A stretch of DNA of 51,775 nucleotides from an uncultured Clostridium sp. (GCA_900547035.1 URFM01000021.1:1-51775); one strand, 5' to 3'; shown: positions 7,881 through 16,654, counted from the first letter of the stretch. The notes: generated by a model not told the origin, from the sequence alone. Numbers and translations: made by a program.

Positions 7881-9227
7881 ATGAAACAAAAGCTTTCAGG
7901 ACACAATCGATTGTTAATTGGATTTACATTATTTTCAATGTTTTTTGGGGCGGGGAATCTGATTTTTCCGCCCTTTTTGGGAGCTATGGCCGGTGAGAGG
8001 ACCGTTGCGGCTATGGCCGGCTTTTTGATCAGCGCAGTGGGGCTGCCGGTGCTGGGAGTGGCTGCGGTGGCTATAAGCGGCGGACTGCCTAGTTTGGCGG
8101 GAAGAGTGGACCGAAGATTTGCTTTTCTCTTCGTTCTTCTGGTCTATCTTTCCATCGGCCCCTGTCTGGCTATTCCCAGAACGGCCAGTACCTCTTTTGA
8201 GATGGCGGTGCTGCCATACATCAGCAGGAGCGGAGAGACGGAACGGCTGGCCAGGCTGATTTATTCTATCGTTTTTTTTGCAGCCTCAGCTTTCCTGGCA
8301 GCGAAGCCGGAACGGCTTTCCGACACTTTGGGAAAGGTGCTGTGTCCGGCACTGCTGATTTTAATCGGTGTGATTTTTGCGGGTTGCCTGATCTGGCCGT
8401 CAGGGGTGCCTGGACCGGCCCAGTCTGCCTACGCTGATAATCCTTCCGTCCGGGGTTTTTTGGAGGGCTACCAGACCATGGATACCATGGCGGCCCTGAA
8501 TTTCGGAGTAGTGATCGGCTTAAACATCCGGGAAAAGGGTGTAAAAGAAGAATATATGATTCTGCGGGAAACGGTGTGGGCCGGAGCGGCGGCAGGTATT
8601 CTGATGGCTCTGATTTACAGCGCTCTGGCTTATATTGGAGCGCCTATGGGCTGGGCTGTTTCTCAGGCTGACAATGGAGCCAGAATTCTGACTCTGGTGG
8701 CGGACAGCCTGTACGGGCGGTTGGGAATGGCGCTGCTGGGACTGATTTTCCTTATCGCATGCCTGAATACCTGTGTAGGGCTTCTGTGCTGCTGCAGCGA
8801 ATATTTTGTTACCTTGATCCCGGCGCCCGGGTATAAGGGCTGGGTCATGATTTTTGCACTGGTGAGCATGGCGGTGTCCAATGCGGGATTGACTCAGATT
8901 CTGGCGGTTTCGGTTCCGGTTTTGAACGCCATCTATCCGGTGGCAATTGTTCTGATCTTTCTGGCTCTGTCCGACAGACTGGTACGGAGCAGAAGGGAAA
9001 TTTATGTGGGAGCGGTGCTGTGCGCCGGCGTTGTCAGCCTGTTTTGTGCGCTGGAACAGAGCGGAGTTTTGGGAGAAACTGCCGGGGAGGCGATTGAAGG
9101 CGCTCTGGGATGGCTTCCGGGATATGGATTGGGACTTGGCTGGATTCTTCCGGGAGCAGCCGGAATTTTAGCCGGGCTTGCCGTTTGGAATATACGGGGG
9201 AAAACCTCAGAGAAAGCAGAGGATTGA
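7881..9227 (+). CDS. brnQ: Branched-chain amino acid carrier (BrnQ/LIVCS family)
   Basis: Membrane carrier of 448 residues with about twelve hydrophobic segments, the normal size for the LIVCS family. These proteins import leucine, isoleucine and valine with Na+ or H+. The N-terminal signature is clear: LIGFTLFSMFFGAGNLIFPP, followed by GFLISAVGLPVLGV and YLSIGPCLAIPRTASTSFE, all typical of BrnQ. The start at 7881 follows GGCGGAAGG at good spacing. It has its own promoter at 7760-7788. The next gene, recJ-like, begins five bases after the stop, so the two are probably cotranscribed although their functions are unrelated. Confidence 0.92.
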   Translation: MKQKLSGHNRLLIGFTLFSMFFGAGNLIFPPFLGAMAGERTVAAMAGFLISAVGLPVLGVAAVAISGGLPSLAGRVDRRFAFLFVLLVYLSIGPCLAIPRTASTSFEMAVLPYISRSGETERLARLIYSIVFFAASAFLAAKPERLSDTLGKVLCPALLILIGVIFAGCLIWPSGVPGPAQSAYADNPSVRGFLEGYQTMDTMAALNFGVVIGLNIREKGVKEEYMILRETVWAGAAAGILMALIYSALAYIGAPMGWAVSQADNGARILTLVADSLYGRLGMALLGLIFLIACLNTCVGLLCCCSEYFVTLIPAPGYKGWVMIFALVSMAVSNAGLTQILAVSVPVLNAIYPVAIVLIFLALSDRLVRSRREIYVGAVLCAGVVSLFCALEQSGVLGETAGEAIEGALGWLPGYGLGLGWILPGAAGILAGLAVWNIRGKTSEKAED

Positions 9228-9232
9228 CAAAG

Positions 9233-10963
9233 TTGAAGACAGAAGAAAAGTGGATGCTATACGCTAAAAAGGCCGATTTCCAGGAAATCGGCCATAAATT
9301 TCATGTAAGTCCTGTTTTGGCCAGACTAATCCGCAACCGGGACGTGGTTGGGGATGAGGCTATCGAGCGGTATTTAAACGGTACCGTGGACCAGATGCAC
9401 AGTCCCGGGCTGCTGCCGGATTTGACCCTGGCGGCCGAAATCCTGGAACAGAAGATTTCCTTTAAAGCTGCCATCCGCATTGTGGGAGATTACGACATTG
9501 ACGGCGTGTGCTCCACCTGTATCCTGTACCGGGGACTAAAGCGGCTGAGGGCCAGGGTGGATTATGAGATTCCGGACCGGGTGAAGGACGGATACGGAAT
9601 CAACGAGTCCATCATCCGGGCGGCGCGGGAGGACGGTATCGATACAATCCTCACCTGCGACAACGGCATCGCCGCCATTTCCCAGATTGCCCTGGCAAAG
9701 GAGCTGGGGATGACGGTGGTGGTGACGGACCATCACGATATCCAGACGGTGGCGGCAGAGGATGGAACGGAGCAGGACCTTCTCCCGCCGGCGGACGCCC
9801 TGGTGAACCCTAAGCGGCGGGACAGCGTGTATCCCTACCCTCAAATCTGCGGCGCTATGGTGGCCTACAAGCTCATCCAGGTGCTGTATGAGCGGGCCGG
9901 TATTCCCCGGACAGAGTGGCTGGATATGATGGAGCTGGCGGCAGTGGCTACGGTGGGAGACGTGATGAAGCTTCAGGACGAGAACAGGATTGTGGTGAAG
10001 GAGGGGCTCAGGCGGCTGAAGGATACGAAAAATTTGGGGCTCAGAGCGCTGATTGAGGCGAATCAGCTGGACCCGGAGAAGATTTCCGCCTACCACATCG
10101 GCTTTGTGATCGGACCCTGCCTGAACGCAGGGGGAAGGCTTTACACGGCAAAGCTGGCTCTGGCCCTGCTGCTGGCGGAGAGCGGGGAGGAGGCCAGGGG
10201 GCTTGCTCTGGAGCTGAAGGCATTGAACGACCAGCGAAAGGACATGACCCAGAAGGGGGTGGACGAGGCTGCCGCTCAGGTGGAAGAGCGCTATATGGCG
10301 GATAAGGTTCTGGTGGTATTTCTGCCGGACTGCCATGAATCCCTGGCGGGGATTGTGGCGGGACGGATTCGGGAGCGGTACCACAAGCCCACCCTAATCC
10401 TCACCCATTCCGAGGAGGGGGCCAAGGGCTCCGGCCGTTCTATTGAGGCTTACCACATGTTTCAGGGCCTGGTGGAGGTTCAGGATTTGCTGACCAAGTT
10501 CGGGGGGCACCCGATGGCGGCGGGCTTTTCCCTGCCTCTGGAACATGTGGAGGAATTTCGCCGGAGGCTCAATGAGAACGCGAAGCTGACGCCGGAGGAT
10601 TTTATCCCCAAAGTGTGGATTGATATCGCTCTGCCCTTTGAGTATGTGGACGAAGCCCTGATTGAAGAGCTGGAGCGGCTGGAGCCTTTCGGACAGGGAA
10701 ATGAGAAGCCCCAGTTTGCCCAGAAGGATTTAGCCGTCCGCAGCGCCCGGGTCATGGGCAAGAACCGGAATGTGGTGAAGCTTATGCTGGTCAACGAGCG
10801 GGGCGCCGCCCTGGACGCCGTGGTGTTTACGGACGGGGACTTGTTCCTGGAGGAGATGGGGGACAGCCGCCGGATGGATGTGGTGTATTATCCCACCGTA
10901 AATGAGTATAACGGGCGGAGGACGGTGCAGATTGTGGTGAGAAACTGGAGGTTTCGCAGGTAA
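9233..10963 (+). CDS. recJ: Single-stranded-DNA exonuclease, RecJ-type DHH protein
   Basis: DHH-family 5'-3' exonuclease of about 576 residues, the size of a compact RecJ. The phosphoesterase motifs are present: IVGDYDIDGVCST (motif I), TCDNGIAA, VVTDHHDIQ (DHH box, motif III) and GPCLNAGGRL. The DHHA1 domain follows with GSGRSIEAYHMF and KFGGHPMAAGFSL, then a C-terminal OB-like domain. The frame is open upstream into brnQ, but a TTG at 9233 lies nine bases after AGAGGA and gives the N-terminus KTEEKWMLYAKKADF expected for clostridial RecJ; the ATG at 9254 is a weaker alternative. It processes ends in recombination and repair. It converges on the LysR gene, ten bases apart. Confidence 0.88.
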   Translation: MKTEEKWMLYAKKADFQEIGHKFHVSPVLARLIRNRDVVGDEAIERYLNGTVDQMHSPGLLPDLTLAAEILEQKISFKAAIRIVGDYDIDGVCSTCILYRGLKRLRARVDYEIPDRVKDGYGINESIIRAAREDGIDTILTCDNGIAAISQIALAKELGMTVVVTDHHDIQTVAAEDGTEQDLLPPADALVNPKRRDSVYPYPQICGAMVAYKLIQVLYERAGIPRTEWLDMMELAAVATVGDVMKLQDENRIVVKEGLRRLKDTKNLGLRALIEANQLDPEKISAYHIGFVIGPCLNAGGRLYTAKLALALLLAESGEEARGLALELKALNDQRKDMTQKGVDEAAAQVEERYMADKVLVVFLPDCHESLAGIVAGRIRERYHKPTLILTHSEEGAKGSGRSIEAYHMFQGLVEVQDLLTKFGGHPMAAGFSLPLEHVEEFRRRLNENAKLTPEDFIPKVWIDIALPFEYVDEALIEELERLEPFGQGNEKPQFAQKDLAVRSARVMGKNRNVVKLMLVNERGAALDAVVFTDGDLFLEEMGDSRRMDVVYYPTVNEYNGRRTVQIVVRNWRFRR

Positions 10964-10973
10964 GAGGTCTGCC

Positions 10974-11912
10974 TTAATCCGGACAGGCCTCCAGCTGCTG
11001 GAAATACGCTTCTGCAATTTTCAGGAAATGCTGGCCGTATTGGGAGAGATATTTTCGTTTGTGACGGGTAAAGGAAATATCGGTAATATGAAAACTAGGC
11101 CCAGTTATAAGAGGAAATACATGGATGTCTTCAGCCAGGAAAGGGCGGACAGACAAATAGACTGTTTTGGTGATGATGGAGGCAGCCGCATTCTGAAAGT
11201 AAAAAGGAAGGAAAAACTGAGGGTAGTTGGAAGTAATTGTAAATTTGGGATGACAGTTTTCAGACTGAAAAAAGTCGGCAGTTACGTTTGAGGAATGGGT
11301 ATTGGAAAACGGAAGCTGCATAAAATCCCGGATATGAGCGCCCTGCCGGGAGCGGAAAATGAGCTCGTCCGCTGAGTCCGGATAGTGGCGTCTCAGAAGA
11401 GCGTCAGCGGCCATCAGATAAATCCGGTCCGTAAAAAGCTTGCGGCTTACCAGACTGGGATGGCTTACCTTATCGATGCAGACGGCAAAATCCAGCTCGC
11501 CGTCCAAAAGCATTTTGGTTAAGATATTGGAATGATAATGATGAAAGTGAAGCTCTACATTGGGATACTGGCAGGCAAATTGTTCCGCCAGAATGGGCAT
11601 CACAATACTGGAACGGGAGGGGCTGCAGCCGATGCGAAGGCTGCCCCTCTCTTTTTCTTTGATATCGGCAAGCACGTTTTTCAGATTATCCTCGCTGATG
11701 CGCATCTGATTGGCATGAGCGAGAAGCACTTCTCCGGCGTAGGTCAGGGACAGACGGGGCCTGCGCTCAAACAGTTTCACACCGTAATGCTCTTCAAGAC
11801 GGGCAATCTGACTGCTCAAGTTCTGCTGAGATATAAACAGGCGTTTGGCAGTCTGGGTGAAATTCAAATCTTTTGCGGCTTCCGCGAAGTAAATCAAACT
11901 GTTTAAATCCAT
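10974..11912 (-). CDS. LysR-family transcriptional regulator
   Basis: Regulator of 312 residues. The N-terminal winged helix-turn-helix is typical of LysR: DLNFTQTAKRLFISQQNLSSQIARLEE within residues 12-45. A long linker helix and a substrate-binding domain follow (GSLRIGCSPSRSSIVMPIL onward). The ATG at 11912 follows a perfect GGAGGAT; the 14 extra codons upstream in frame are not needed. It is divergent from a hydroxyacid dehydrogenase and a CitMHS-like carrier, and an ATTGT-N10-ACAAT site lies between them. By the usual LysR pattern it probably activates those genes in response to the transported acid and represses itself; this is inference. Confidence 0.9.
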   Translation of the reverse strand: MDLNSLIYFAEAAKDLNFTQTAKRLFISQQNLSSQIARLEEHYGVKLFERRPRLSLTYAGEVLLAHANQMRISEDNLKNVLADIKEKERGSLRIGCSPSRSSIVMPILAEQFACQYPNVELHFHHYHSNILTKMLLDGELDFAVCIDKVSHPSLVSRKLFTDRIYLMAADALLRRHYPDSADELIFRSRQGAHIRDFMQLPFSNTHSSNVTADFFQSENCHPKFTITSNYPQFFLPFYFQNAAASIITKTVYLSVRPFLAEDIHVFPLITGPSFHITDISFTRHKRKYLSQYGQHFLKIAEAYFQQLEACPD

Positions 11913-11980
11913 CTGGCATCCTCCGAATACTGAATTTTTAAACCGGTAGTACATGGATACTATAAGGGAATTGAGTGGAC

Positions 11981-12000
11981 ATTGTCAATTAAATAACAAT
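11981..12000. promoter_or_regulatory. Candidate LysR operator
   Basis: ATTGT, ten bases, ACAAT: an inverted repeat with the T-N11-A form favoured by LysR proteins, midway between the divergent lysR gene (start 11912) and the dehydrogenase (start 12126). A second shorter symmetric element, TTGT-N6-ACAA, lies at 12038-12051, about 57 bases away and closer to the promoter at 12063-12091, as expected for recognition and activation sites. Confidence 0.5.
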
Positions 12001-12062
12001 TTATTATTTATAAAAAGATAAATACAACAAAATTTGATTGTGATATAACAAGAATACGGTGT

Positions 12063-12091
12063 TTCACTTTTCCTTTTCCATGCAGTATGAT
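12063..12091 (+). promoter_or_regulatory. Promoter for the hydroxyacid dehydrogenase operon
   Basis: TTCACT (12063-12068), a 17-base spacer and TATGAT (12086-12091). The weak -35 box fits a promoter needing an activator. The start codon is 35 bases beyond the -10 box. Confidence 0.5.
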
Positions 12092-12125
12092 GAAGGCACA
12101 AACACAAAGGGGAAGGAGAACAGGT

Positions 12126-13097
12126 ATGAAGGTAATACTGGCAGGGCCTTATCCGGAAGGCACAAAGGAGATGTTTCAGCAGCAGCTTAAAGGATGCGAA
12201 CTTGCGGAGGTTCGGGACCAGCAGAAGTATGATGCTCTGGAGAAAGGAGACATCATTGTGGTACGGGTCCTGAAAACAACGAAGGAGACGCTGAAGAGCA
12301 AAAAGGAACTGAAAGCGGTAATCCGATGGGGAGCGGGATATGATTCGGTGGATATTCAGGAGGCCGGACGCAGAGGAATCCTGGTAGCCACCACTCCGGG
12401 AGCAAATGCTTATGCGGTTTCAGAACTGGCTCTGACTCTGATGCTGGGAATCCTCCGCCGGATACCGGAGCAGAACGAGAGCATGCACGAGGGAATCTGG
12501 GACAATTCGAAATACGTGGAACAAATGACATCCCTGAACCACAAAACCGTTGGAATCATCGGAGGCGGCAACATTGGGCGCAGAGTTGCGGGACAGGTTC
12601 AGGCCTTTGGGGCGAAAACCGTATATTATGACGTGAAACGGCTGGAACAGGAAACGGAACAGAAACTTTGCCTGGAATATCTGCCCTTTGAAGAACTGAT
12701 TCAGGTTTCAGATGTGATTACCATTCATATCCCGCTTTTAGACAGCACGAAACATATGATTGGAGCGGAGGAAATCAGAAAAATGAAAGCAGGGGTTTAC
12801 ATCGTTAATACAGCCCGAGGGGGACTGATTGACGATGAGGCCCTGGCAGAGGGGCTGCGAAGCGGAACGGTGGCCGGAGCTGGTCTGGATTGTGTGGAAA
12901 ATGAGGATATGAAGGCAAGTCCGTTTCGGGGTATGAAAAACGTAATTTTGACGCCTCACATAGGGGGGAATACCAATGACCTGCCTCAGGAAATGGTTCC
13001 GCGCATTTCGGAACAGATACGAAATTACGCAAGAGATAAGAAGCTGGATTATGTGGTGAACAAAGCGTTCCTGAAACAGAGCGCAGACAATGAGTAG
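12126..13097 (+). CDS. D-isomer-specific 2-hydroxyacid dehydrogenase
   Basis: NAD-dependent dehydrogenase of 323 residues, related to phosphoglycerate dehydrogenase, interconverting a 2-oxoacid and a D-2-hydroxyacid. The nucleotide-binding loop GIIGGGNIG lies at 143-151. The catalytic set Arg-Glu-His is visible: R231 in ARGGLID, an acidic residue in CVENED (256-261) and H278 in LTPHIGG. The ATG at 12126 follows AAGGAGAACAGGT; the 13 codons upstream of it are not needed. No ACT domain is present, so it is unlikely to be the regulated serine-pathway SerA. It lies nine bases before a CitMHS-like carrier, which suggests that it uses the imported hydroxyacid. The exact substrate is unknown. Confidence 0.85.
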   Translation: MKVILAGPYPEGTKEMFQQQLKGCELAEVRDQQKYDALEKGDIIVVRVLKTTKETLKSKKELKAVIRWGAGYDSVDIQEAGRRGILVATTPGANAYAVSELALTLMLGILRRIPEQNESMHEGIWDNSKYVEQMTSLNHKTVGIIGGGNIGRRVAGQVQAFGAKTVYYDVKRLEQETEQKLCLEYLPFEELIQVSDVITIHIPLLDSTKHMIGAEEIRKMKAGVYIVNTARGGLIDDEALAEGLRSGTVAGAGLDCVENEDMKASPFRGMKNVILTPHIGGNTNDLPQEMVPRISEQIRNYARDKKLDYVVNKAFLKQSADNE

Positions 13098-13106
13098 GGA
13101 GGTGAA

Positions 13107-14414
13107 ATGATGCTGCTGGCTTTATATGGATATGCGATTGTGATTATCTTTATGGCGCTGATTATGAGCAAAAAACTCAGCGCCCTTACCTCACTTCTGA
13201 TTGTACCGGTGGTAATCGGCTGTATCGCGGGATTTGGTCCGGAACTGGCGGAGTATGCGGTGATTGGCATGGAGAGCGTAGCCGGTACGGCGGCCCTTCT
13301 GCTGTTTGCGGTTTCCTACTTCTGCATTCAGCTGGGGACGGGTATGTTTGACCCGCTGGCAGAGAAAATTGTGCGGTTTGTAAAAGGCGACCCGGTGCGC
13401 GTGACGGTGGGTACCGTACTGCTGGCGCTGGCCATATCCCTGGACGGGGATGGGGCTACCACCTATATCATTGTCTGCACCACTCTGGTACCTATTTATA
13501 AGAGGCTGAAAATCAATATCCTGATTCTTCCCTGTCTGACGATTATGTGCAACGCGATTATGAATATCCTTCCATGGGGAGGTCCGACCGCCCGGGTCCT
13601 TTCCGGCCTGGAGCTGGAAGCGAACCAGGTGATGCCGCCGTACTATCTGGCAATGATTCTGGCCAGTATCTATATGGTAATCCTGGCTTATGTGGTGGGA
13701 AAAGGGGAGAGAAAACGCCTTGGAACGAAGATTATGACGAAGGAAGACCTGGAAGAAAACTTAAAGAGCGTAATCCGCGAGGATGATGAGTTTAAGCGGC
13801 CGAAGCTTTTGATTTTCAACTGGATTCTTACGGTGCTCCTGATGGTACTTCTGATTACGGGACTGTTTCCGTCCTCGTTCCTGTTCGGCATTGGCACGGC
13901 CATTGCGCTGATGGTCAATTACCACAGCTTAAGTTTGCAGTCCAAGTGTCTGGAAAATGCCAGCACCACCGTGTTCCCCTGTATCTGCCTGATTTTTTCA
14001 GCCGGCTGTTTCATGGGGATTCTTCAGGAAACAGGGATGTCGGATGCCATTGCTCAGAGCCTGATTGACATGATACCGGAGTCCATGGGGTCCCATTTCG
14101 GCTTGATTACATCTTTCATCAGTATACCGGGAACCTTCTTCTTATCCAACGATGCATTTTACTTCGGCATTGTTCCGATTCTTGCCGATGCGGCCCGCGA
14201 GTACGGCTTTACCAATCTGCAAATCGGACTGGCTTCTCTGACCGGTCAGGCGTTCCATCTGCTGACCCCGCTCATTGCCTCTAACTATCTGCTGCTGAAC
14301 TTAACCGGATGCAATATGGGAGAATGGCAGAGGAAATCAGCAAAATGGTCCATTGGCGTATATCTGATTTATGTGATTACCATGTTTGGTATTTTAAGAG
14401 TGATTCCATTGTAA
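13107..14414 (+). CDS. CitMHS-like divalent anion carrier
   Basis: Membrane carrier of 435 residues with about eleven or twelve hydrophobic segments and two re-entrant-type conserved regions (SLDGDGATTYIIVCTTLVP near 110-130 and the SNDAFYFG / QAFHLLTPLIASN stretch near 345-390). The pattern matches CitMHS / ion-transporter superfamily proteins that carry citrate-metal complexes or other organic anions. Two adjacent in-frame ATGs (13107, 13110) both follow GGGAGGTG; either can serve. It is cotranscribed with the dehydrogenase upstream and a 42-residue frame downstream. The transported acid is not known. Confidence 0.75.
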   Translation: MMLLALYGYAIVIIFMALIMSKKLSALTSLLIVPVVIGCIAGFGPELAEYAVIGMESVAGTAALLLFAVSYFCIQLGTGMFDPLAEKIVRFVKGDPVRVTVGTVLLALAISLDGDGATTYIIVCTTLVPIYKRLKINILILPCLTIMCNAIMNILPWGGPTARVLSGLELEANQVMPPYYLAMILASIYMVILAYVVGKGERKRLGTKIMTKEDLEENLKSVIREDDEFKRPKLLIFNWILTVLLMVLLITGLFPSSFLFGIGTAIALMVNYHSLSLQSKCLENASTTVFPCICLIFSAGCFMGILQETGMSDAIAQSLIDMIPESMGSHFGLITSFISIPGTFFLSNDAFYFGIVPILADAAREYGFTNLQIGLASLTGQAFHLLTPLIASNYLLLNLTGCNMGEWQRKSAKWSIGVYLIYVITMFGILRVIPL

Positions 14415-14444
14415 ATAAAAGGTAACAGTTCAGGAGGTAGAAAG

Positions 14445-14573
14445 ATGTTTTATCCATGTGCAGAATTAATCGAGGAGACGTATCTGGAACCGGCCAGAAA
14501 ACTGGGAGTCGCCCTTTTGTGCGACGGCGTGAAAAAGGCAAAGCTGGATTTGCTGGCGGAGAAGAAACACTAA
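14445..14573 (+). CDS. Small protein, 42 residues, unrecognised
   Basis: A 42-codon frame beginning MFYPCAELIEETYLEPARK and ending LAEKKH, immediately after a full AGGAGG at ideal spacing and 30 bases after the carrier gene. It is hydrophilic, has two cysteines (C5, C26), and shows no signal peptide or membrane segment. I do not recognise a family. It could be a true small protein of this operon, or the surviving N-terminal piece of a longer enzyme cut off by a deletion. The strong ribosome binding site and the terminator 18 bases after its stop favour expression. Confidence 0.6.
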   Translation: MFYPCAELIEETYLEPARKLGVALLCDGVKKAKLDLLAEKKH

Positions 14574-14590
14574 ATTTTGAGAAACAGCGT

Positions 14591-14648
14591 AAAAACTGCC
14601 GCAGCCCAGGCAAATCCTTGATGGTTTGCTGTGGGAGCGGCAGTTTTT
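14591..14648. terminator. Bidirectional terminator
   Basis: AAAAACTGCCGC (14591-14602) pairs perfectly with GCGGCAGTTTTT (14637-14648), with a second inner stem (GCAAATC / GGTTTGC). The right arm ends in a T tract on the plus strand and the left arm does so on the minus strand. It can therefore end both the dehydrogenase operon and the acidic lipoprotein gene that points towards it. Confidence 0.85.
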
Positions 14649-14691
14649 GATGTTAGAGACAACTGTTCAGGTCGGCATGAACGGCTGCAGT

Positions 14692-15060
14692 TTATTCAGC
14701 GGCAGACTCCTCGGTCTCTTCCGCTACAGACTCTTCAGAAGCTTCCTCGGCCTCAGATTCTGAAGACTCCTCCTCGGAAGCCTCCTCAGCCTCTGCCTCA
14801 TCAGATTCACCTTCGGCAGCTTCGGCGGATTCATCCTCAGCTGCGGCCTCGGCAGACTCATCTTCAGCAGACGCTTCCTCAGAGGATTCTTCCACGGCCT
14901 CAGTGGTGTCCTCCACGGCAGCTTCAGTGGTCTCCTCCACAGCTTCTGTTTCAACAGCGGTGGTCTCGGTGTCGTCGGTGCCTCCGCAGGCAGTTACAGA
15001 GCCGGCCAGCATAGCGGCAGCCATAACAGCAATCGCATACTTTTTCAAATTCTTTTTCAT
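14692..15060 (-). CDS. Small, extremely acidic lipoprotein of unknown function
   Basis: A 122-residue lipoprotein. The signal peptide MKKNLKKYAIAVMAAAMLAG leads to the lipobox VTAC, with lipidation expected at C25. The whole mature part, about 97 residues, is a low-complexity run of Glu, Ala, Ser, Thr, Asp and Val without a single Lys or Arg after the signal peptide. It resembles the stalk that precedes the folded domain of other lipoproteins here (compare 21479-22645), but no folded domain follows. AAGGAGAGGAG precedes the start. The upstream region carries a striking symmetric repeat array (15096-15181), so expression is probably regulated. The function is unknown; a surface spacer, polyanionic coat or metal-binding polymer are guesses. 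Confidence 0.8.
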   Translation of the reverse strand: MKKNLKKYAIAVMAAAMLAGSVTACGGTDDTETTAVETEAVEETTEAAVEDTTEAVEESSEEASAEDESAEAAAEDESAEAAEGESDEAEAEEASEEESSESEAEEASEESVAEETEESAAE

Positions 15061-15095
15061 AATAATCTCCTCTCCTTTGACTGGTTAACAAAAAG

Positions 15096-15181
15096 TTCAT
15101 ATTTTGATAACAATATTCATATTAAAGGGTACATGTGATGGAAATGTGAATAAAATATGAATATTAAAGAAAGAATATGAA
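15096..15181. repeat. Symmetric four-copy operator-like array
   Basis: The octamer TTCATATT occurs at 15096-15103 and 15116-15123, and its reverse complement AATATGAA at 15154-15161 and 15174-15181. Both pairs have exactly a 20-base period, and the array is symmetric about 15138/15139. The inner copies are extended to 12-base palindromes (AATATTCATATT, AATATGAATATT). TTAACAAAAA flanks the array on both sides (15085, 15189). It lies between the acidic lipoprotein gene (minus) and the glyA promoter (plus). This is most likely a cooperative regulator-binding array. Confidence 0.65.
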
Positions 15182-15243
15182 GTCTATATTAACAAAAACC
15201 GAAGATTATTGAGGGGAAATGCCATTGAAACTGTCCCTTTCCC

Positions 15244-15272
15244 TTGACACAACCCCCGTCCAACGTTATAAT
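15244..15272 (+). promoter_or_regulatory. glyA: Consensus promoter for glyA
   Basis: TTGACA (15244-15249), a 17-base spacer and TATAAT (15267-15272): a perfect vegetative consensus, fitting a strongly expressed housekeeping gene. The start codon is 50 bases beyond the -10 box; no riboswitch-like leader fits in that space. Confidence 0.92.
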
Positions 15273-15322
15273 CGCAGAAAAGGATTATTGCAACCATTTC
15301 ACAATCGCACACAAAGGAAAGG

Positions 15323-16582
15323 ATGGGTACACAAGTGGTTAATGAGGTTATGGATTTAATCGCCGGCTACGACAAAGAGGTGGGAGAGGCCATTCAGGCA
15401 GAATGCGCTCGCCAGAGACGCAATCTGGAGTTGATTGCTTCAGAAAACATTGTGTCGGAGCCGGTGATGATGGCAATGGGAACAGTGCTGACCAACAAAT
15501 ACGCGGAAGGCTATCCGGGAAAGCGGTATTATGGCGGCTGCCAGTGCGTGGATGTAGTGGAAAATCTGGCCATTGAGCGGGCTAAAAAGCTGTTTGGCTG
15601 CGATTACGCCAACGTACAGCCTCACTCCGGAGCCCAGGCCAATATGGCGGTGTTTGTGGCTATGCTGAAGCCCGGAGATACAGTTCTGGGAATGAACTTA
15701 AATCACGGCGGGCATTTGACACACGGAAGCCCCGTAAACTTCTCCGGACTGTATTTTAACATTGTTCCCTATGGCGTAAACGATGAAGGCTACATTGACT
15801 ACGATGAGCTGGAGCGGATTGCCGTTGAATCCAAGCCTAAACTGATTATTGCCGGAGCCAGCGCCTATGCCAGAACCATTGACTTCAAGCGTTTTCGTGA
15901 GGTAGCCGACAAAGTAGGCGCTTATTTGATGGTGGATATGGCCCATATTGCCGGACTGGTAGCCGCAGGCGAGCATCCCAGCCCCATCCCTTATGCGGAT
16001 GTGGTAACTACTACGACCCACAAGACCTTAAGAGGCCCCAGAGGCGGAATGATTCTTGCAAATAAAGAAGCCGCTGAGAAGTTCAATTTCAATAAGGCTA
16101 TCTTCCCTGGAACTCAGGGCGGCCCACTGGAACATATAATCGCGGCGAAGGCCGTATGCCTGGGAGAGGCGCTGAAGCCGGAATTTAAGGCTTATCAGCA
16201 CCAGGTGGTGAAAAACGCCAAGGCTTTGGCAGAGGCGCTTCAGAAACAGGGCTTTAAAATCCTGACCGGCGGCACGGACAACCATCTGATGCTGGTTGAC
16301 CTGCGGGGAATGGAGATTTCCGGAAAAGAGCTGCAGAACCGTTGCGATGAGGTGTACATTACCCTGAATAAGAACACGGTTCCCAATGACCCCAGAAGTC
16401 CCTTTGTGACCTCCGGCGTCCGCATCGGAACTCCCGCTGTCACCACCAGAGGACTGGTTGAGAAGGATATGGACAAGATTGCCGAGTGCATTTGGCTGGC
16501 CGCCACGGATTTTGAGAACAAGGCCGACTATATCCGCGATGAGGTAACGAAGCTTTGCGATCAGTATCCGCTGTATCAGTAA
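15323..16582 (+). CDS. glyA: Serine hydroxymethyltransferase
   Basis: PLP enzyme of 419 residues, the full bacterial length. It converts serine and tetrahydrofolate to glycine and 5,10-methylene-tetrahydrofolate in the cytoplasm, supplying one-carbon units. Recognisable regions are [11 protein letters not shown] (32-42), KRYYGGC (67-73), [10 protein letters not shown] (98-107), the PLP aspartate in VDMAHIAGL (204-212) and the PLP lysine K234 in [14 protein letters not shown]. The ATG follows AAAGGAAAGG. It has a perfect promoter (15244-15272) and its own terminator (16602-16632), so it is a single-gene unit. Confidence 0.97.
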   Translation: MGTQVVNEVMDLIAGYDKEVGEAIQAECARQRRNLELIASENIVSEPVMMAMGTVLTNKYAEGYPGKRYYGGCQCVDVVENLAIERAKKLFGCDYANVQPHSGAQANMAVFVAMLKPGDTVLGMNLNHGGHLTHGSPVNFSGLYFNIVPYGVNDEGYIDYDELERIAVESKPKLIIAGASAYARTIDFKRFREVADKVGAYLMVDMAHIAGLVAAGEHPSPIPYADVVTTTTHKTLRGPRGGMILANKEAAEKFNFNKAIFPGTQGGPLEHIIAAKAVCLGEALKPEFKAYQHQVVKNAKALAEALQKQGFKILTGGTDNHLMLVDLRGMEISGKELQNRCDEVYITLNKNTVPNDPRSPFVTSGVRIGTPAVTTRGLVEKDMDKIAECIWLAATDFENKADYIRDEVTKLCDQYPLYQ

Positions 16583-16601
16583 AAAAATAGGATTGATTTT
16601 G

Positions 16602-16632
16602 TCCCCGGTGAGGTTTTGGCCGGGGATTTTTT
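16602..16632 (+). terminator. Terminator after glyA
   Basis: TCCCCGG (16602-16608) pairs with CCGGGGA (16620-16626) around an 11-base loop and is followed by six T residues. It lies 20 bases after the glyA stop. Confidence 0.88.
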
Positions 16633-16654
16633 AATAAGAGTCAGGAGGAGCGAT

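Noticed and set aside
14631..15014. 127-codon frame on the plus strand across the acidic lipoprotein gene
   Set aside because: It is rich in Pro, Gln and Arg, the expected mirror of GAG/GCx-rich coding on the other strand. It has no ribosome binding site, and the minus-strand frame has a signal peptide and lipobox.
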